Shown here piece after piece: positions 1 through 26,090 of a DNA stretch of 64,000 nucleotides. The notes beneath the pieces were generated by a model. That model ran no database searches. It had not been told where the DNA came from and was given only the letters and a program-made list of their open reading frames with translations. The DNA comes from Actinostola sp. cb2023 (lineage: Eukaryota > Cnidaria > Anthozoa > Actiniaria > Actinostolidae). Within the stretch, counting starts at the first letter, position 1; every line of letters begins with the position of its first letter. Position numbers and translations under genes: made by a program. Location: NCBI GenBank assembly GCA_033675265.1, contig JAUJYZ010000010.1, positions 324,219 to 388,218 on the forward strand. The letters are read 5' to 3'.

Positions 1-126
1 GTTTTGATGTGCCCTACGTCTACTGACACCATACCACGATGTGGCAGCATCCACGCAGAGGTCATCAAGACCTTCCACAAGACATGCCTCACTATACGTA
101 GATTGTTTCTTCCATATTACAAACAG
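1..126 (+). CDS. possible 3' part of an internal exon, gene unknown
   Basis: Frame 1 is open from base 1 and reaches a good splice donor (AAACAG followed by GTGAGA) at 127. The 42 residues end in a basic/hydrophobic stretch (TIRRLFLPYYKQ). I do not recognise the protein. No further exon of the same gene is visible to the right, so it could also be a chance open stretch before a donor-like sequence. Confidence 0.25.
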
Positions 127-229
127 GTGAGATTCAGTTCCATTTTCAGCTTATTCGTTAAGCATAGGCAAAAACGGCGCAGGCATGTACATTGTACAAT
201 CCATTCTAATAAAACGTAATGGCAGTACA

Positions 230-375
230 TTTTTACCAGAATCCTTTGCGAACCTAAATCAGTGCTACTTACATATACAACCTGTCTGATACGTTCACAT
301 AAATACAGCTGGTCAGCGACAGCTACACACTTACCAATTTTAACGTTTTCAAAGCTCTCTGTTCTGAGGCCCCCT
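230..375. repeat. dispersed repeat, copy 1
   Basis: The segment from 'AATCCTTTGCGAACCTAAAT' onward resembles 31686-31800: both continue through an ACAGCTAC...CACACTTAC block and a TTTTAACGTTTTC / TTTTGACGTTTGC block. A shorter related piece lies near 55335. It is an old interspersed repeat with no coding potential seen. The 376-756 stretch holds nothing recognisable apart from a pyrimidine-rich patch at 365-410. Confidence 0.5.
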
Positions 376-756
376 CCTGTCTCCCAACCTCTCCCCTTCC
401 TCTCCTCTCCCTGGCTACGCAGGCTAGGGGTTGTGGTGAAATGTGCATGTCGCCATCTTATTCAAGTTTAATGTAACACGTGGAGAGTGAGGGAACACGT
501 TTACATAGTCGTTCACTCTGTTGTTGTAGAGATTAAAGTCGTCCAGTAGTAAAAGCAAAGACAAGTCGTATTTTTCAAGTCCTAATCGTGAAGGAGTCAT
601 AGAACATGGAGTTCAATTCCATAGAGTCCCAGATAACGCAACAGAACAGAAGAAACCTGTGTCTACATTAAAATATTGGGTTATTGGGTAGGTATACTTT
701 ACTTTGTTCGTTGGACAGATGAAGAGTCACTTCGGTGGAAATACTGTCATTAAACC

Positions 757-1125
<369 letters not shown>

Positions 1126-1719
1126 TTTAACTCTGAAAATCTGCGATAAAATGTTCTTAAAATACATTATAAAATATATAATATAGACGACGTTTCGACG
1201 TTAATAACACACCTACAAAAAATACTCGTTTCTGATTGGCCGATTGACTGTGGATTTTTTCTTAATACCGTGCAATTAATTAATTGCAATTAATTGCACG
1301 GTATTAAGAAAATTGCTATTTTATTATTTGTGGTTGTGATTGCGTTACGTGCGATTTGCTACTATAAAGAAACTCATATTTTTTGTAGGTGTGTTATTAA
1401 TAGGAAATACCACTTAGTTCTCGAAGAATTAATGAAAAATACCACTTGTGTTTGATGAAAGTGGCTGAATACCACTCGTGCTACGCACTCGTGGTATTAA
1501 GCCACTTTCATCAAATACGCGTGGTATTTTTCATTAATTCTTCTCGAACTGTGGTATTTCCTATACTAACTGAACGCCATTATCAAGTAAAGTAAAGTGA
1601 AAATGATAATGATAATGATACTTGATAATGGCGTTCAGTTAACGTCGAAACGTCGTCTATATTATATATTTTATAATGTATTTTAAGAACATTTTATCGC
1701 AGATTTTCATAGTTAAATG
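1126..1719. mobile_element. foldback element with about 80-bp terminal inverted repeats
   Basis: The left end (1126-1206) and right end (1639-1719) are near-perfect reverse complements; each carries the GACGACGTTTCGACGTTAA block facing inward. Inside are three further palindromes in series: 1199-1212 against 1384-1397 with a perfect-looking hairpin at 1268-1312 within it, 1404-1562, and 1566-1640. There is no coding frame. It fits a non-autonomous foldback or MITE-like element; the family is not assigned. Confidence 0.8.
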
Positions 1720-1739
1720 TTTAAATAAGTCTCTCCTTA

Positions 1740-1787
1740 TTCGAATTATTATTATTGTTGTTATTATTATTATTATTATTATTATCT
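1740..1787. repeat. short (ATT)n tract
   Basis: Interrupted ATT repeats just right of the foldback element. Confidence 0.8.
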
Positions 1788-1937
1788 CGTATCGATATGT
1801 ATAGTACGCTGGAGAAAAAAACACGCACGCTCTTTTCCACGCTCTTCAAATTATATATTTTCAACAAATTTCCTGTTATAGCATTGCATTGATTTTTTCG
1901 TCGAAAAAAATGAAGAATTCATGCAACAATTTTGAAG

Positions 1938-2092
1938 TCCCTCCCTCCCTTCCTCCCTCCCTTCCTCCCTCCCTCCCTTCCTCCCTCCCTTCCTCCCTCC
2001 CTTCCTCCCTCCCTTCCTCCCTCCCTTCCTCCCTCCCTTCCTCCCTCCCTTCCTCCCTCCCTTCCTCCCTTCCTTCCTCCCTCCCTTTCTCT
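1938..2092. repeat. polypyrimidine (CCCTTCCTCCCT)n microsatellite
   Basis: About 155 bp of pure C/T on the plus strand, in 12-bp steps. The Ser/Pro/Leu-rich plus-strand frames and the Gly/Arg/Lys-rich minus-strand frames are low-complexity artefacts. Confidence 0.95.
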
Positions 2093-2369
2093 GGTAGTTT
2101 TCTCCCCTCACTCGAAAACTCTTTCCACGAATAGAACACTTCTGTGCCATAGAAATCCTCACCACAGGAATCCCCTCTTATCCAACAACATTTAAAACTT
2201 ACAAGTGTCATTTTACTGGGTTTTTTTCTAGGCGTCTCTTCCCAGGCGAACACCCCAAGGAATTCTACGTGTGCTATCATAGTAAAATACCACAGAATGT
2301 AATAGAAATGGCGTTCAAACTGGGATTTGGTGTGTCAATATAAAGCCAAGATACGAAAGAGCACGAGAA

Positions 2370-2762
2370 GCCATCTTGGATTGACTCTGGCCATGCCATG
2401 ATCATTGTAAGGTGACTTTCAGGATCACCTTGAATCATAAAAACAGAAGGCATCTTGGATTGACTCTGGCCATGCCATGATCATTGAAAGGTGACTTTCA
2501 GAATCACCTTGAATCATAAAAACAGAAGCCATCTTGGATTGACTCTGGCCATGCCATGATAATTGAAAGGTGACTTTCAGAATCACCTTGAATCATAAAA
2601 ACAGAAGCCATCTTGGATTGACTCTGGCCATGCCATGATCATTGAAAGGTGACTTTCAGGATCACCTTGAATCATAAAAACAGAAGCCATCTTGGATTGA
2701 CTCTGGCCATGCCATGATCATTGTAAGGTGACTTTCAGGATCACCTTGAATCATAAAAACAA
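2370..2762. repeat. 79-bp tandem repeat, five copies
   Basis: CATCTTGGATTGACTCTGG recurs at 2372, 2451, 2530, 2609 and 2688, exactly 79 bp apart. Each unit contains an internal inverted repeat, AAGGTGACTTTCAGGATCACCTT-like, able to form a hairpin. Copies differ by only a few bases, so the array is young. Confidence 0.95.
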
Positions 2763-3210
2763 ATTAGAAAGCACTTGCAAAACCGGAATATGTAGTAGAA
2801 ACTCTTGTATGGACAATGAGAACACTGCAAAAAGAGCTCAGAATGGTGTCCGTAACTGGAGTATAATGTGCCAAGGCTACTCGTGGATTACATCGTATGA
2901 CGCAGTTCAAAATGCGCTCGCGATTCAACTCGGTAGTGATAAAAAGCGCGCCGAAAGGACAAAATCTAATGATAACTATACGTACGTCGTTAGGCACACA
3001 CATGACAGTAACTAAAGGCATTAGACTACATAATTATAGTTTATTAAAGTCCTCGACACCATTTCATTATATTCAATTCGCGTTTCATTTAATTCTTCAA
3101 CACTTTTGCATTCCCATTGATGAATTTATTCATCGATTTTGTTCTGTAATGACACTCATTTACAATATACTGAGACGAATAATAATATGCTTATACCAAG
3201 TATCTCATGC

Positions 3211-3437
3211 AAGTCACTCGGGTTACTCTGGGTTCCAGAGGCCGCGAGGAAAGTACTAGTACCCTAAGAAGGTTAAAAGAGCGGATGCCTTCGCAGGCCA
3301 CGAGGGAAGGGATCGATGAGCGAGCGAAGATTCTGTATTCATGAAAGTGAAACTGGCGACGCGTTTGATCAGACCAGAGGTCTCTAGCTCGCCCCTTTCC
3401 CTCGCGGCCTCTGGAACCCAGGGTACCCGCAGGTGAA
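3211..3437. mobile_element. small foldback MITE
   Basis: The block CTGGGTTCCAGAGGCCGCGA at 3228 recurs inverted (TCGCGGCCTCTGGAACCCAG) near 3401, giving imperfect terminal inverted repeats of about 35 bp around roughly 150 bp of unique sequence. No coding frame. Confidence 0.7.
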
Positions 3438-3488
3438 ATTGTGTTCATACGAATGCATTTTCAATTTTTCTTTTCTCGGCCGTCTTCG

Positions 3489-3661
3489 TAGCCTCCTTTG
3501 CAGCCGTTCTTTGTGTCAGTCCCTCTCTACAATAACCTGCTAGACAAGAGGCTCCTTTTTATCCCATCCTTCTTATCTGAAGAGAAAGGGTTTGGATAAA
3601 AAGGAACCTGTCTAGCAGGGTATCTCTACAATGGAAGCACGGCTGGCTGCAAAGGAGGCTA
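3489..3661. mobile_element. small foldback MITE
   Basis: TAGCCTCCTTTGCAGCC at the left is inverted as GGCTGCAAAGGAGGCTA at the right. A second nested pair (CCTGCTAGACAAGAGG / CCTGTCTAGCAGG) lies inside. About 170 bp, non-coding. Confidence 0.7.
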
Positions 3662-4165
3662 CCGCCGTTTTTTTGTATCGGAAACTTCGATGAACGAATT
3701 TTGTAGTTTCTAAAAAATTATATTAGTAGTTTCTGGTTTAAAACAGAAAATATTGTCGTGAATAGATGAAAATGCATTCACGTGGTCATTTGAAAATCCA
3801 ATGTGATATAAAATATATGGTCCCTTAATAAACAATTATTGCTATACTTGTGCGAATATAACATCTTTTGACATCTTGGATGACGTGCCTCGAGAATACC
3901 CCAAACCCTGTGAATCTGAGTCTTATCTGAAATATAGCCTCCCGGCGTAGTAAAACGGAAGCCTGGACACGCGTCTGCTTTAGGAGGCTATCTGAAATAC
4001 GGCTAGGGTTTTGAAAACTCGCATGCGAACCCCAAAATCTGACCCCCGTCGCGGGTGCACGATCGCGAAACCCCGACGTCTGGAAACTGAGCCTAACTTC
4101 TCCCCTACACGGGATCGATTCAACACTACGTACCTCGTTTTGGTGTTTTTTTTTGGTGGAGTTCT

Positions 4166-4181
4166 TGACGTCATTTCCAAG

Positions 4182-4187
<6 letters not shown>
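4166..4187 (+). promoter_or_regulatory. CRE and YY1-like motifs at the USP start
   Basis: A full palindromic CRE (TGACGTCA) occupies 4166-4173, nine bases before the start codon. CCAAGATGGCCG at 4178-4189, which contains the ATG, matches the YY1 core (AAGATGGC). No TATA box is seen upstream. Known biology: CRE and YY1 sites near the start are typical of TATA-less housekeeping promoters. That these sites are used here is inference. Confidence 0.5.
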
Positions 4188-19871
<15,684 letters not shown>

Positions 19872-20400
19872 ACCATTAGGTGTGTATTACATATCATTAT
19901 ACACCTATAATACACCTATAATACATCTATAATACACCTATTATAGAGTAGGTTTCGTATTATTATTATTATATGTGACTGTGAAAAACTTGCCGTGACC
20001 GTGATGATATAGGATTTCGAATGAATCCGTGGCGTGACCGTACCGTACCGTGCGCCGTGGTTTTTCACAGTCATACGAAATCGACTCTATGCCTATGTTT
20101 TTGAGGTGTTTTTGAGGTGAGAGTGGATGTACGCCCATCAGGAGGGAAAGGCAATTTATGAACCTGTGGCATGACAGTTGTGTTAGTGAAAGCGTTAATC
20201 TGAGACCAGGATGGAAAAACTCTGTTTATAAAATAGGTGTCTGTGCATGTACAGTAGACCGGAAACCACACGATATCCCAGCATTCATTTTGGTCTTGGT
20301 TGCTCACCACCTTAAGAAAACTGATGAAGTGCCGGATTTGTACCAACCTATTACAGAATATGCATACATTGTAAATCCCTTCAAATATCAACATTAAAAG
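19872..20400 (+). other. USP 3' flank with embedded MITE
   Basis: Downstream of the TAA. A 147-bp element (19944-20090) with inverted ends TAGAGTAGGTTTCGTA and ATACGAAATCGACTCTAT sits here; it is the best copy of the ACGGTCACGG family. An ATTAAA at about 20392 could serve as a polyadenylation signal. No further conserved frame is seen. Confidence 0.5.
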
Positions 20401-20687
20401 TACTTCTTTTTTTTTTATGTGACCTGCGATTTCATTTGTTTGTGAATTTGACAAAAAAAAATTCTGAAAGCACTCCCCCTCATATGAGTTTTCTCATTTT
20501 TCCAGAGCCTGTCAATCATCATTGAGAACAACCAATCATTCGTCCATGGGCCATTGGTAAACTAAGACAAAATATGACAATGCATGCAAACCCATGCTTG
20601 TGGTTTCATTCTGAACGGTGTTTGTGCACATCACATTACTCTAAGAACAGTCTGATTAACTTAGGCATGTTAGTTTAAATACCCATG

Positions 20688-20775
20688 TTGTCCTCTGAAC
20701 CCCATGGGCTACTCAGGGTGGGACAGTGGAGATCCTCTGAACTCCATGGGCTACTCAGGGTGGAGAGGAGGAAAC
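20688..20775. repeat. short tandem duplication
   Basis: CCTCTGAACCCCATGGGCTA / CCTCTGAACTCCATGGGCTA followed by CTCAGGGTGG, two copies about 46 bp apart. The rest of 20400-21000 shows nothing recognisable. Confidence 0.7.
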
Positions 20776-21013
20776 AGGAGCAGGACAATCGGCTGTTTCC
20801 CTTTTCTGCCCTCACCCTCCCCTTGGTCACACACTGACTTCCAAGGATGACTCAGTCTAGACTGTATTACAGTATTTATAGTATGTTTTAGGTGTTCAGG
20901 CCGTGTTTGCTGGTCAAATGAGTGGCACTACAGATATACCCTACTAACACTTTAAAATAATCATATCTTGAATTGTAGCCTCTATGTGTACATTTGCCGC
21001 TTGTCGTCTTTTC

Positions 21014-21116
<103 letters not shown>

Positions 21117-21829
21117 GAGTAGTCCATTGCTGGTTCTCGTTACCTAAGGGGGGAGAGGTTAGGTTCCCCAACTGCTGGTCCTCTTTACCAAAGGGGGAGG
21201 GTAGGTATACCCACTAGGTACACGTGGGTGTACACGCACTGTTGGTCCTCCTTACCTTAGGGGGGTAGGGTAGGTACATCCATTGTTGGTCCTCCTTACT
21301 TAGGGGGGAGGGGGGAGTGGTGTAGGGCACTGGGAGTACCAGCAGTTTTGTGATATCTAAACACTTTGTCAATCAAACAATAATTATATCTATTTTAAAC
21401 GAATAAATTACCAACAACTCATACTACTAATGCACAGTAATATTATATGAATTATGAACTGAAAGCACTCTAAATATATGTCTATGGTACATTTTCACCA
21501 CGCTGACTGCTTTGTCTCGGTCTTTCCTTTTTAAAATGATATTTTTATATTTCCGCACAGAGTTTGCCCGTATCCTCGTTATCAGGCTCTCTGGGAAAAA
21601 ATCGGGGGGCCTGGGCAGACACTGTGCGTGTAATGTGACCTCTGATGTATTCAGGCATGCATTCAGATGGCCTTGGAGAAGTTCAAGGTGACTTTCTTGA
21701 GTCATAAATCAGTCAATCTCATAAGCCAATCAAATTCGAGCTTGATATATCTCTGATTTTTGTTCAGAAGGCCTGGGAATGAGGACAAGTTTGCCCGCTA
21801 GTTGTATATGAGTAATGTTATTCATTAGG

Positions 21830-21982
21830 TTTAGAGTGATTCCATTAAACCTGGGCACTACTGATTAGTTGTCAGTGTTTATTAAAGATGCAAAGGAACA
21901 AAAGAAAACAAGAGTGAGTGTCTAATAGTGTGTATTGGTGTAGTTAGTAATGCCCAGGTTTATTGGAATCACTCCACCGTGA
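21830..21982. mobile_element. foldback MITE
   Basis: GTTTAGAGTGATTCCATTAA with CCTGGGCACTAC at the left is matched by GTAATGCCCAGG and TTGGAATCACTCC inverted at the right. The region 22000-22230 just beyond is rich in short TAGCACTAAATAG palindromes. Confidence 0.65.
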
Positions 21983-22474
21983 TAGATTAGAGACCATTCT
22001 AGTAAAAGTAAATAGCACAAATTCACGTTATTTCTATTGTTTAACTAGTGCTAATTAATAGTAGACTACTAATTAGATACTAATCTTTCACGAGTAGAGT
22101 GCAAACACTAAAACAGTACTAACTTTAATTAGCACTAAATAGTGCAATGTCTATTGTTTTCTATTGTTTCATTGGTGCTATTTAGCACTAAATAGTTTGT
22201 ACTGTTTCACGGTGTTAGTGTCTCTATATATAGTCTGTACTCGCTCTAGTAGATGTGATGTTTATATTTAAAATACTCTGTAAGCATTTTCTTCGTACAA
22301 TTATTGTAAAGTGTTTAGCAGATAAATATTAAATGAGTAGATAACGATGTTCTTTCTCAAAAGAATTTTTTTTTTAAATTTTCTCGGTGTTTTTTTTTTC
22401 ATTTTTCCATTCATTCATTTGGACATGACACATCTACTCCGTAGTCTCTCTCGAGGAAACTAGCAAGTTACGGT

Positions 22475-23085
22475 AAAACGCCATGGAAATGCTTGCGGTA
22501 AAATCGTTAATGTCTATACGGTAAAACGCTATGGAAATGCTTGCGGTAAAATCGTTTCCCGTTAATGTCAATACGGTGAAACGCTATGGAAATGCCTACG
22601 GTAAAATTGTTTCCCGCTAATGTCCATACGGTGAAACGCTATGGAAATGCCTACGGTAAAATTGTTTCCCGCTGTCGATACGGTGAAACGCTATGGAAAT
22701 GCCTACGGTAAAATTGTTTCCCGCTAATGTCCATACGGTGAAACGCTATGGAAATGCCTACGGTAAAATTGTTTCCCGCTAATGTCCATACGGTGAAACG
22801 CTATGGAAATGCCTACGGTAAAATTGTTTCCCGCTGTCCATACGGTGAAACGCTATGGAATGCCTACGGTAAAATTGTTTCCCGAAATGTCCTGCGGTAC
22901 GGTAAAATTGTTTCCCGCTGTCCATACGGTGAAACGCTATGGATATGCCTACGGTAAAATTGTTTCCCGCTAATGTCCATACGGTGAAACGCTATGGAAA
23001 TGCCTACGGTAAAATTGTTTCCCGCTAATGTCCATACGGTGAAACGCTATGGAAATGCCTACGGTAAAATCGTTTCAGCCAAGGG
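22475..23085. repeat. 55/52-bp tandem array (ACGGTGAAACGCTATGG), site 1
   Basis: ACGGTGAAACGCTATGG (first copy ACGGTAAAACG) begins at 22518, 22573, 22628, 22680, 22735, 22790, 22842, 22925, 22981 and 23036, with spacings of 55, 52, 83 and 56. Units include GCCTACGGTAAAATTGTTTC. A shorter array of the same unit lies at 29268-29490. Confidence 0.95.
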
Positions 23086-23100
23086 ACCGGTCATTAAATA

Positions 23101-23270
23101 TCGGGGAGGGGGACGGTGGGGGGGGGGGGGGGGGGGGGGGGGAGGGGGAAGGGGGGGGGGGGGGGGGGGGGGGGATGGTGGCTGGAGGAGAAAGTGGGGG
23201 GGTCTTGGATTTGTTTTACTAATGTGAGGGAGGGTCCCAAAGGAAAAAATGATAAAGGGGGGGGGGGGGG
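23101..23270. repeat. G-rich tract with several poly(G) runs
   Basis: G runs at about 23118-23141, 23151-23174 and 23258-23270, broken by GGAGGGGGAAGG and a short unique stretch. Confidence 0.95.
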
Positions 23271-23524
23271 GTCTTCGAATTTTCTGAGAGCGTACAGACA
23301 GAAAAAGAGGGAGAAATGATTTGCCTAATAAATAATTAAAGCTGACAACAGCAAACAGTCAGTTAAATCTATAAAGAAATACAGTGAAGGTTCAATTGTT
23401 AACTGGTTCAAATGTTTCACTGATAACAATTTCCTGATACATCCCTTTTTATAAATAGTCCAAGAAATACTAAAAGTCTCTCATTTTTGCTAGTATAGTT
23501 GTATCATTTACTGGCAATAATCAG

Positions 23525-23908
23525 AAGCCCATAAGTAGGAGCATCCATGCTACATATTGGGTCTATGTCACTTTTGCTATTTTTAGTATACGATTTCTCG
23601 AAATCATAGTGACCAATCACTGTGCACTTCCGGTTTTATTTTATTTGCAGCAACTCGTTTTATTTGTTGGAACTCGTTTTATTTGCAGCAACTCGTTTTA
23701 TTTGCTGGAACTCGTTTTATTTGCAGCAACTCGTTTTATTTGTTGCAACTCGTTTTATTTGCAGCAACTCGTTTTATTAATTTGCCACAACTCGTTAATT
23801 TGCAGCAACAGTGATTGGTCAATTTCGTGTTCTAACTGAAATAGCCAAACTTGTTCAAACGCTGTGACAGATTTTAATGCTACATGGATGCTCCTACTTA
23901 TGGCTCCT
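23525..23908. mobile_element. foldback element with an internal 18-19-bp tandem array
   Basis: The outer inverted repeats CCATAAGTAGGAGCATCCAT and ATGGATGCTCCTACTTATGG enclose a second inverted pair (GACCAATCACTGT / ACAGTGATTGGTC). Inside that, 23633-23810, are about nine copies of CAACTCGTTTTATTTGCAG. Non-coding. Confidence 0.8.
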
Positions 23909-23947
23909 GCAACAATATAATGCAAGAGAATATGAGGTCATATTCAG

Positions 23948-24575
23948 GGACGGATACAGGGGGGGGGGGGGGGGGGGGGTGGATTGGGCGGCTAGCCACC
24001 CCCCTCTAGAGGTTTAACTGATAGAAAATATGAATTAGAAGTATTGTAAGTGTTCTAACACTCCAATTCATGTTTCGCGTTATTACACGGTTTAGGAGAA
24101 ACCGGTTGTAAACCAGCCTTGGTCAGAGCAGAGCACGATTCATAGCGCGTTCTTACGGACTTTCGTGAATTAAAGGATTGTCCGAATTGATTCAGCCATC
24201 GAAATTCTCAAGTGTTATCAGCATTGGTTTGCTGAGACAGTGTAGGAAGTAATTAGCGATACGCGTAAATCACAAATAACTCTTGGAGAACGCTGGAAAT
24301 AGCATTTCCGAGCCTCTAGATTTCAAAATTTTCATACCCCCCTACCGGCTCACGCCTACGGCGCTCGCTACGCGTCTCCCCCACCGCTTGGCCTTTGCTA
24401 CGGCCCTGGTTCACTTTTGTGGACCAGCAAAAAAAAGGCTAGCTACGCTCCTGGCGTAAATAAACACCGGGCCTGGACAATTATAATCAGTCGACTCTCT
24501 GATGGAGAATATATACCTTGAAAGAGCTTTATGATTATCCACCCCCCTTTGTAAAATCCTGGATCCGCCCATATT
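23948..24575. mobile_element. decayed non-autonomous element with hAT-like ends
   Basis: The left end CAGGGACGGATACAGGGGG leads into a poly(G) run (23960-23979); the right end is ATCCTGGATCCGCCCATA. These resemble common hAT termini. An internal stretch has CACGCCTACGGCGCTCGC. No transposase is seen and no clear target duplication remains. Confidence 0.45.
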
Positions 24576-24849
24576 CATTAGGTCATATTGTCTTGTATAA
24601 TCATGTTATTTTCAGTATTTTTGTCCTTTTAAAAATTCACTACTAGTTAAAAAATCGAATAACTAATTAACTCAAAACACAGATTATAAATCCGCTACAC
24701 CAAGATATCATTCACATCCACAAAATATATATTTGACAGTTAGGATTTGTTTTCCTTGGGCGTAGGTCCTTGTGGTGGACCAAAAAAACTCTTGCTTGAA
24801 CCGATGGAAAAAGTACCTGTGCGACAATGGTGAAACCTTAACAATGCCT

Positions 24850-25142
24850 ATACACCGAATTCATAATATCGTATTTTTAGTCCAGTGGCAATATGATACG
24901 TTTCTAGTACAAATGATCACTGTCATCTAAAATAGTACCTATAGAAATAAACACTTTGCTGTAGACAAAATATCATCGGAGTTATGACAGGTCATGAATA
25001 GAGAGTTTTGTATGTATTTTTCAAGTGAGTCCTCACCAGCGTCGTTTTGGTGCAATTTCACAATTTCAAATGTTGATATCTTCTCAAGGATATATTATTT
25101 GGTTTCAAAACACACACATGGTATTTAGATGATCACATAAAT
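24850..25142. mobile_element. TIR element copy A, left part (split by the Crypton)
   Basis: It begins TACACCGAATTCATAAT and matches 41516-41770 through GATCACTGTCATCTAAAA, AAAATATCATCGGAGTTA and TCATGAATAGAGAGTTTTG. The element resumes at 29013 after a 3.87-kb insertion. Confidence 0.85.
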
Positions 25143-25891
25143 ATTCTATAGGAAAATTCATTGGATGACGAGTGAATTCCACGTTGAATTTCACGAGAAA
25201 AACGATATCGCACGAATCGCGAAGCGATAAGTGCGATATCGTTTTTTCGAGGGAAATTCAACGTGGAATTCACGAGTCATTCAATGAATTTTTCTTGAAT
25301 CCCATAGCAGTCTTTTTTCCTAAAATTTTCAACGTTTTTTGAAAACGTGAATTTTATCACGCGCGACTAAAGAAGCCATTTCGTAGTTGAAGGCGATTAG
25401 CCAATAGAAAATGAGTAGAAATCTAGCTGAACGTGCCATCATTTCATTCAAACTCGTGGTGATAAAACAAACATGTTTTACAAAGCCTCTAAATGCTATT
25501 CGATGGACTTTTAAGGCAAAAAAACGTATTTCTGCTTTAGCTAGAAATCGAGGAATGACGATAAGAGTTTTAATGGAATACTAACAATATTTCCGATCAA
25601 ATACTGAACGAATACTGAACTGGTTTTGGAAAAAGAATCAACAACAAACCAACGACAAGCATCGAAGCAAACTGCAAGTGTATATTTTTAATGTAAACTA
25701 TACTTTATTAAGTTAACATCACATGAAGATCGGCTACTTCAAGCACGAAATAGCTAGGTAAGTAATTTTTTACAAACCAATAATAAATATAAACTGTCAA
25801 TGTCAAATATAGTTTTTAAGTTTAAACAAAGTTTACAGCTTTGAATAGAAAACGCCGAACTCGGCTAAAATTCTTCATGTTTTGCTTCGTT

Positions 25892-26090
25892 TTAGGATGA
25901 AGGGTTGACACTGGCATGAAGATTGATTGCAATATTTACAGGGGAGTTGTTAAAACTTGCCTCAGTGAACAAGCCACTAACAGCTCCAGCTAAAAAGCCA
26001 GAGGAATCAAATCTTGGGACAGCATGATCTCTCGCCTGTGGCTGAGGCGCCATAGGCATAGGCATAGATGACTGACCAACGGACACTGCT
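25892..26090 (-). pseudogene. probable original C-terminal tail of the Crypton recombinase, out of frame
   Basis: Minus-strand frame reading SVGQSSMPMPMAPQPQ... and ending in FNNSPVNIAINL before a stop. It overlaps the recombinase frame by about 80 bases in a different phase and has Asn/Ile-rich composition of the sort often seen at the ends of such proteins. It is inferred to be the tail displaced by a one-base indel near 26090. Confidence 0.45.

Noticed and set aside
1851..2280. Minus-strand frames of 104-134 codons rich in Gly/Arg/Lys/Glu
   Set aside because: They run through the C/T microsatellite and have no family resemblance.
2370..2762. Could the regular 79-bp repeats be a CRISPR array?
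   Set aside because: The whole unit repeats without variable spacers, and the context is eukaryotic.
22475..23085. Could the 55-bp array be a CRISPR array or centromere satellite?
   Set aside because: No unique spacers, and too short and localised for a centromere; it is an ordinary minisatellite.
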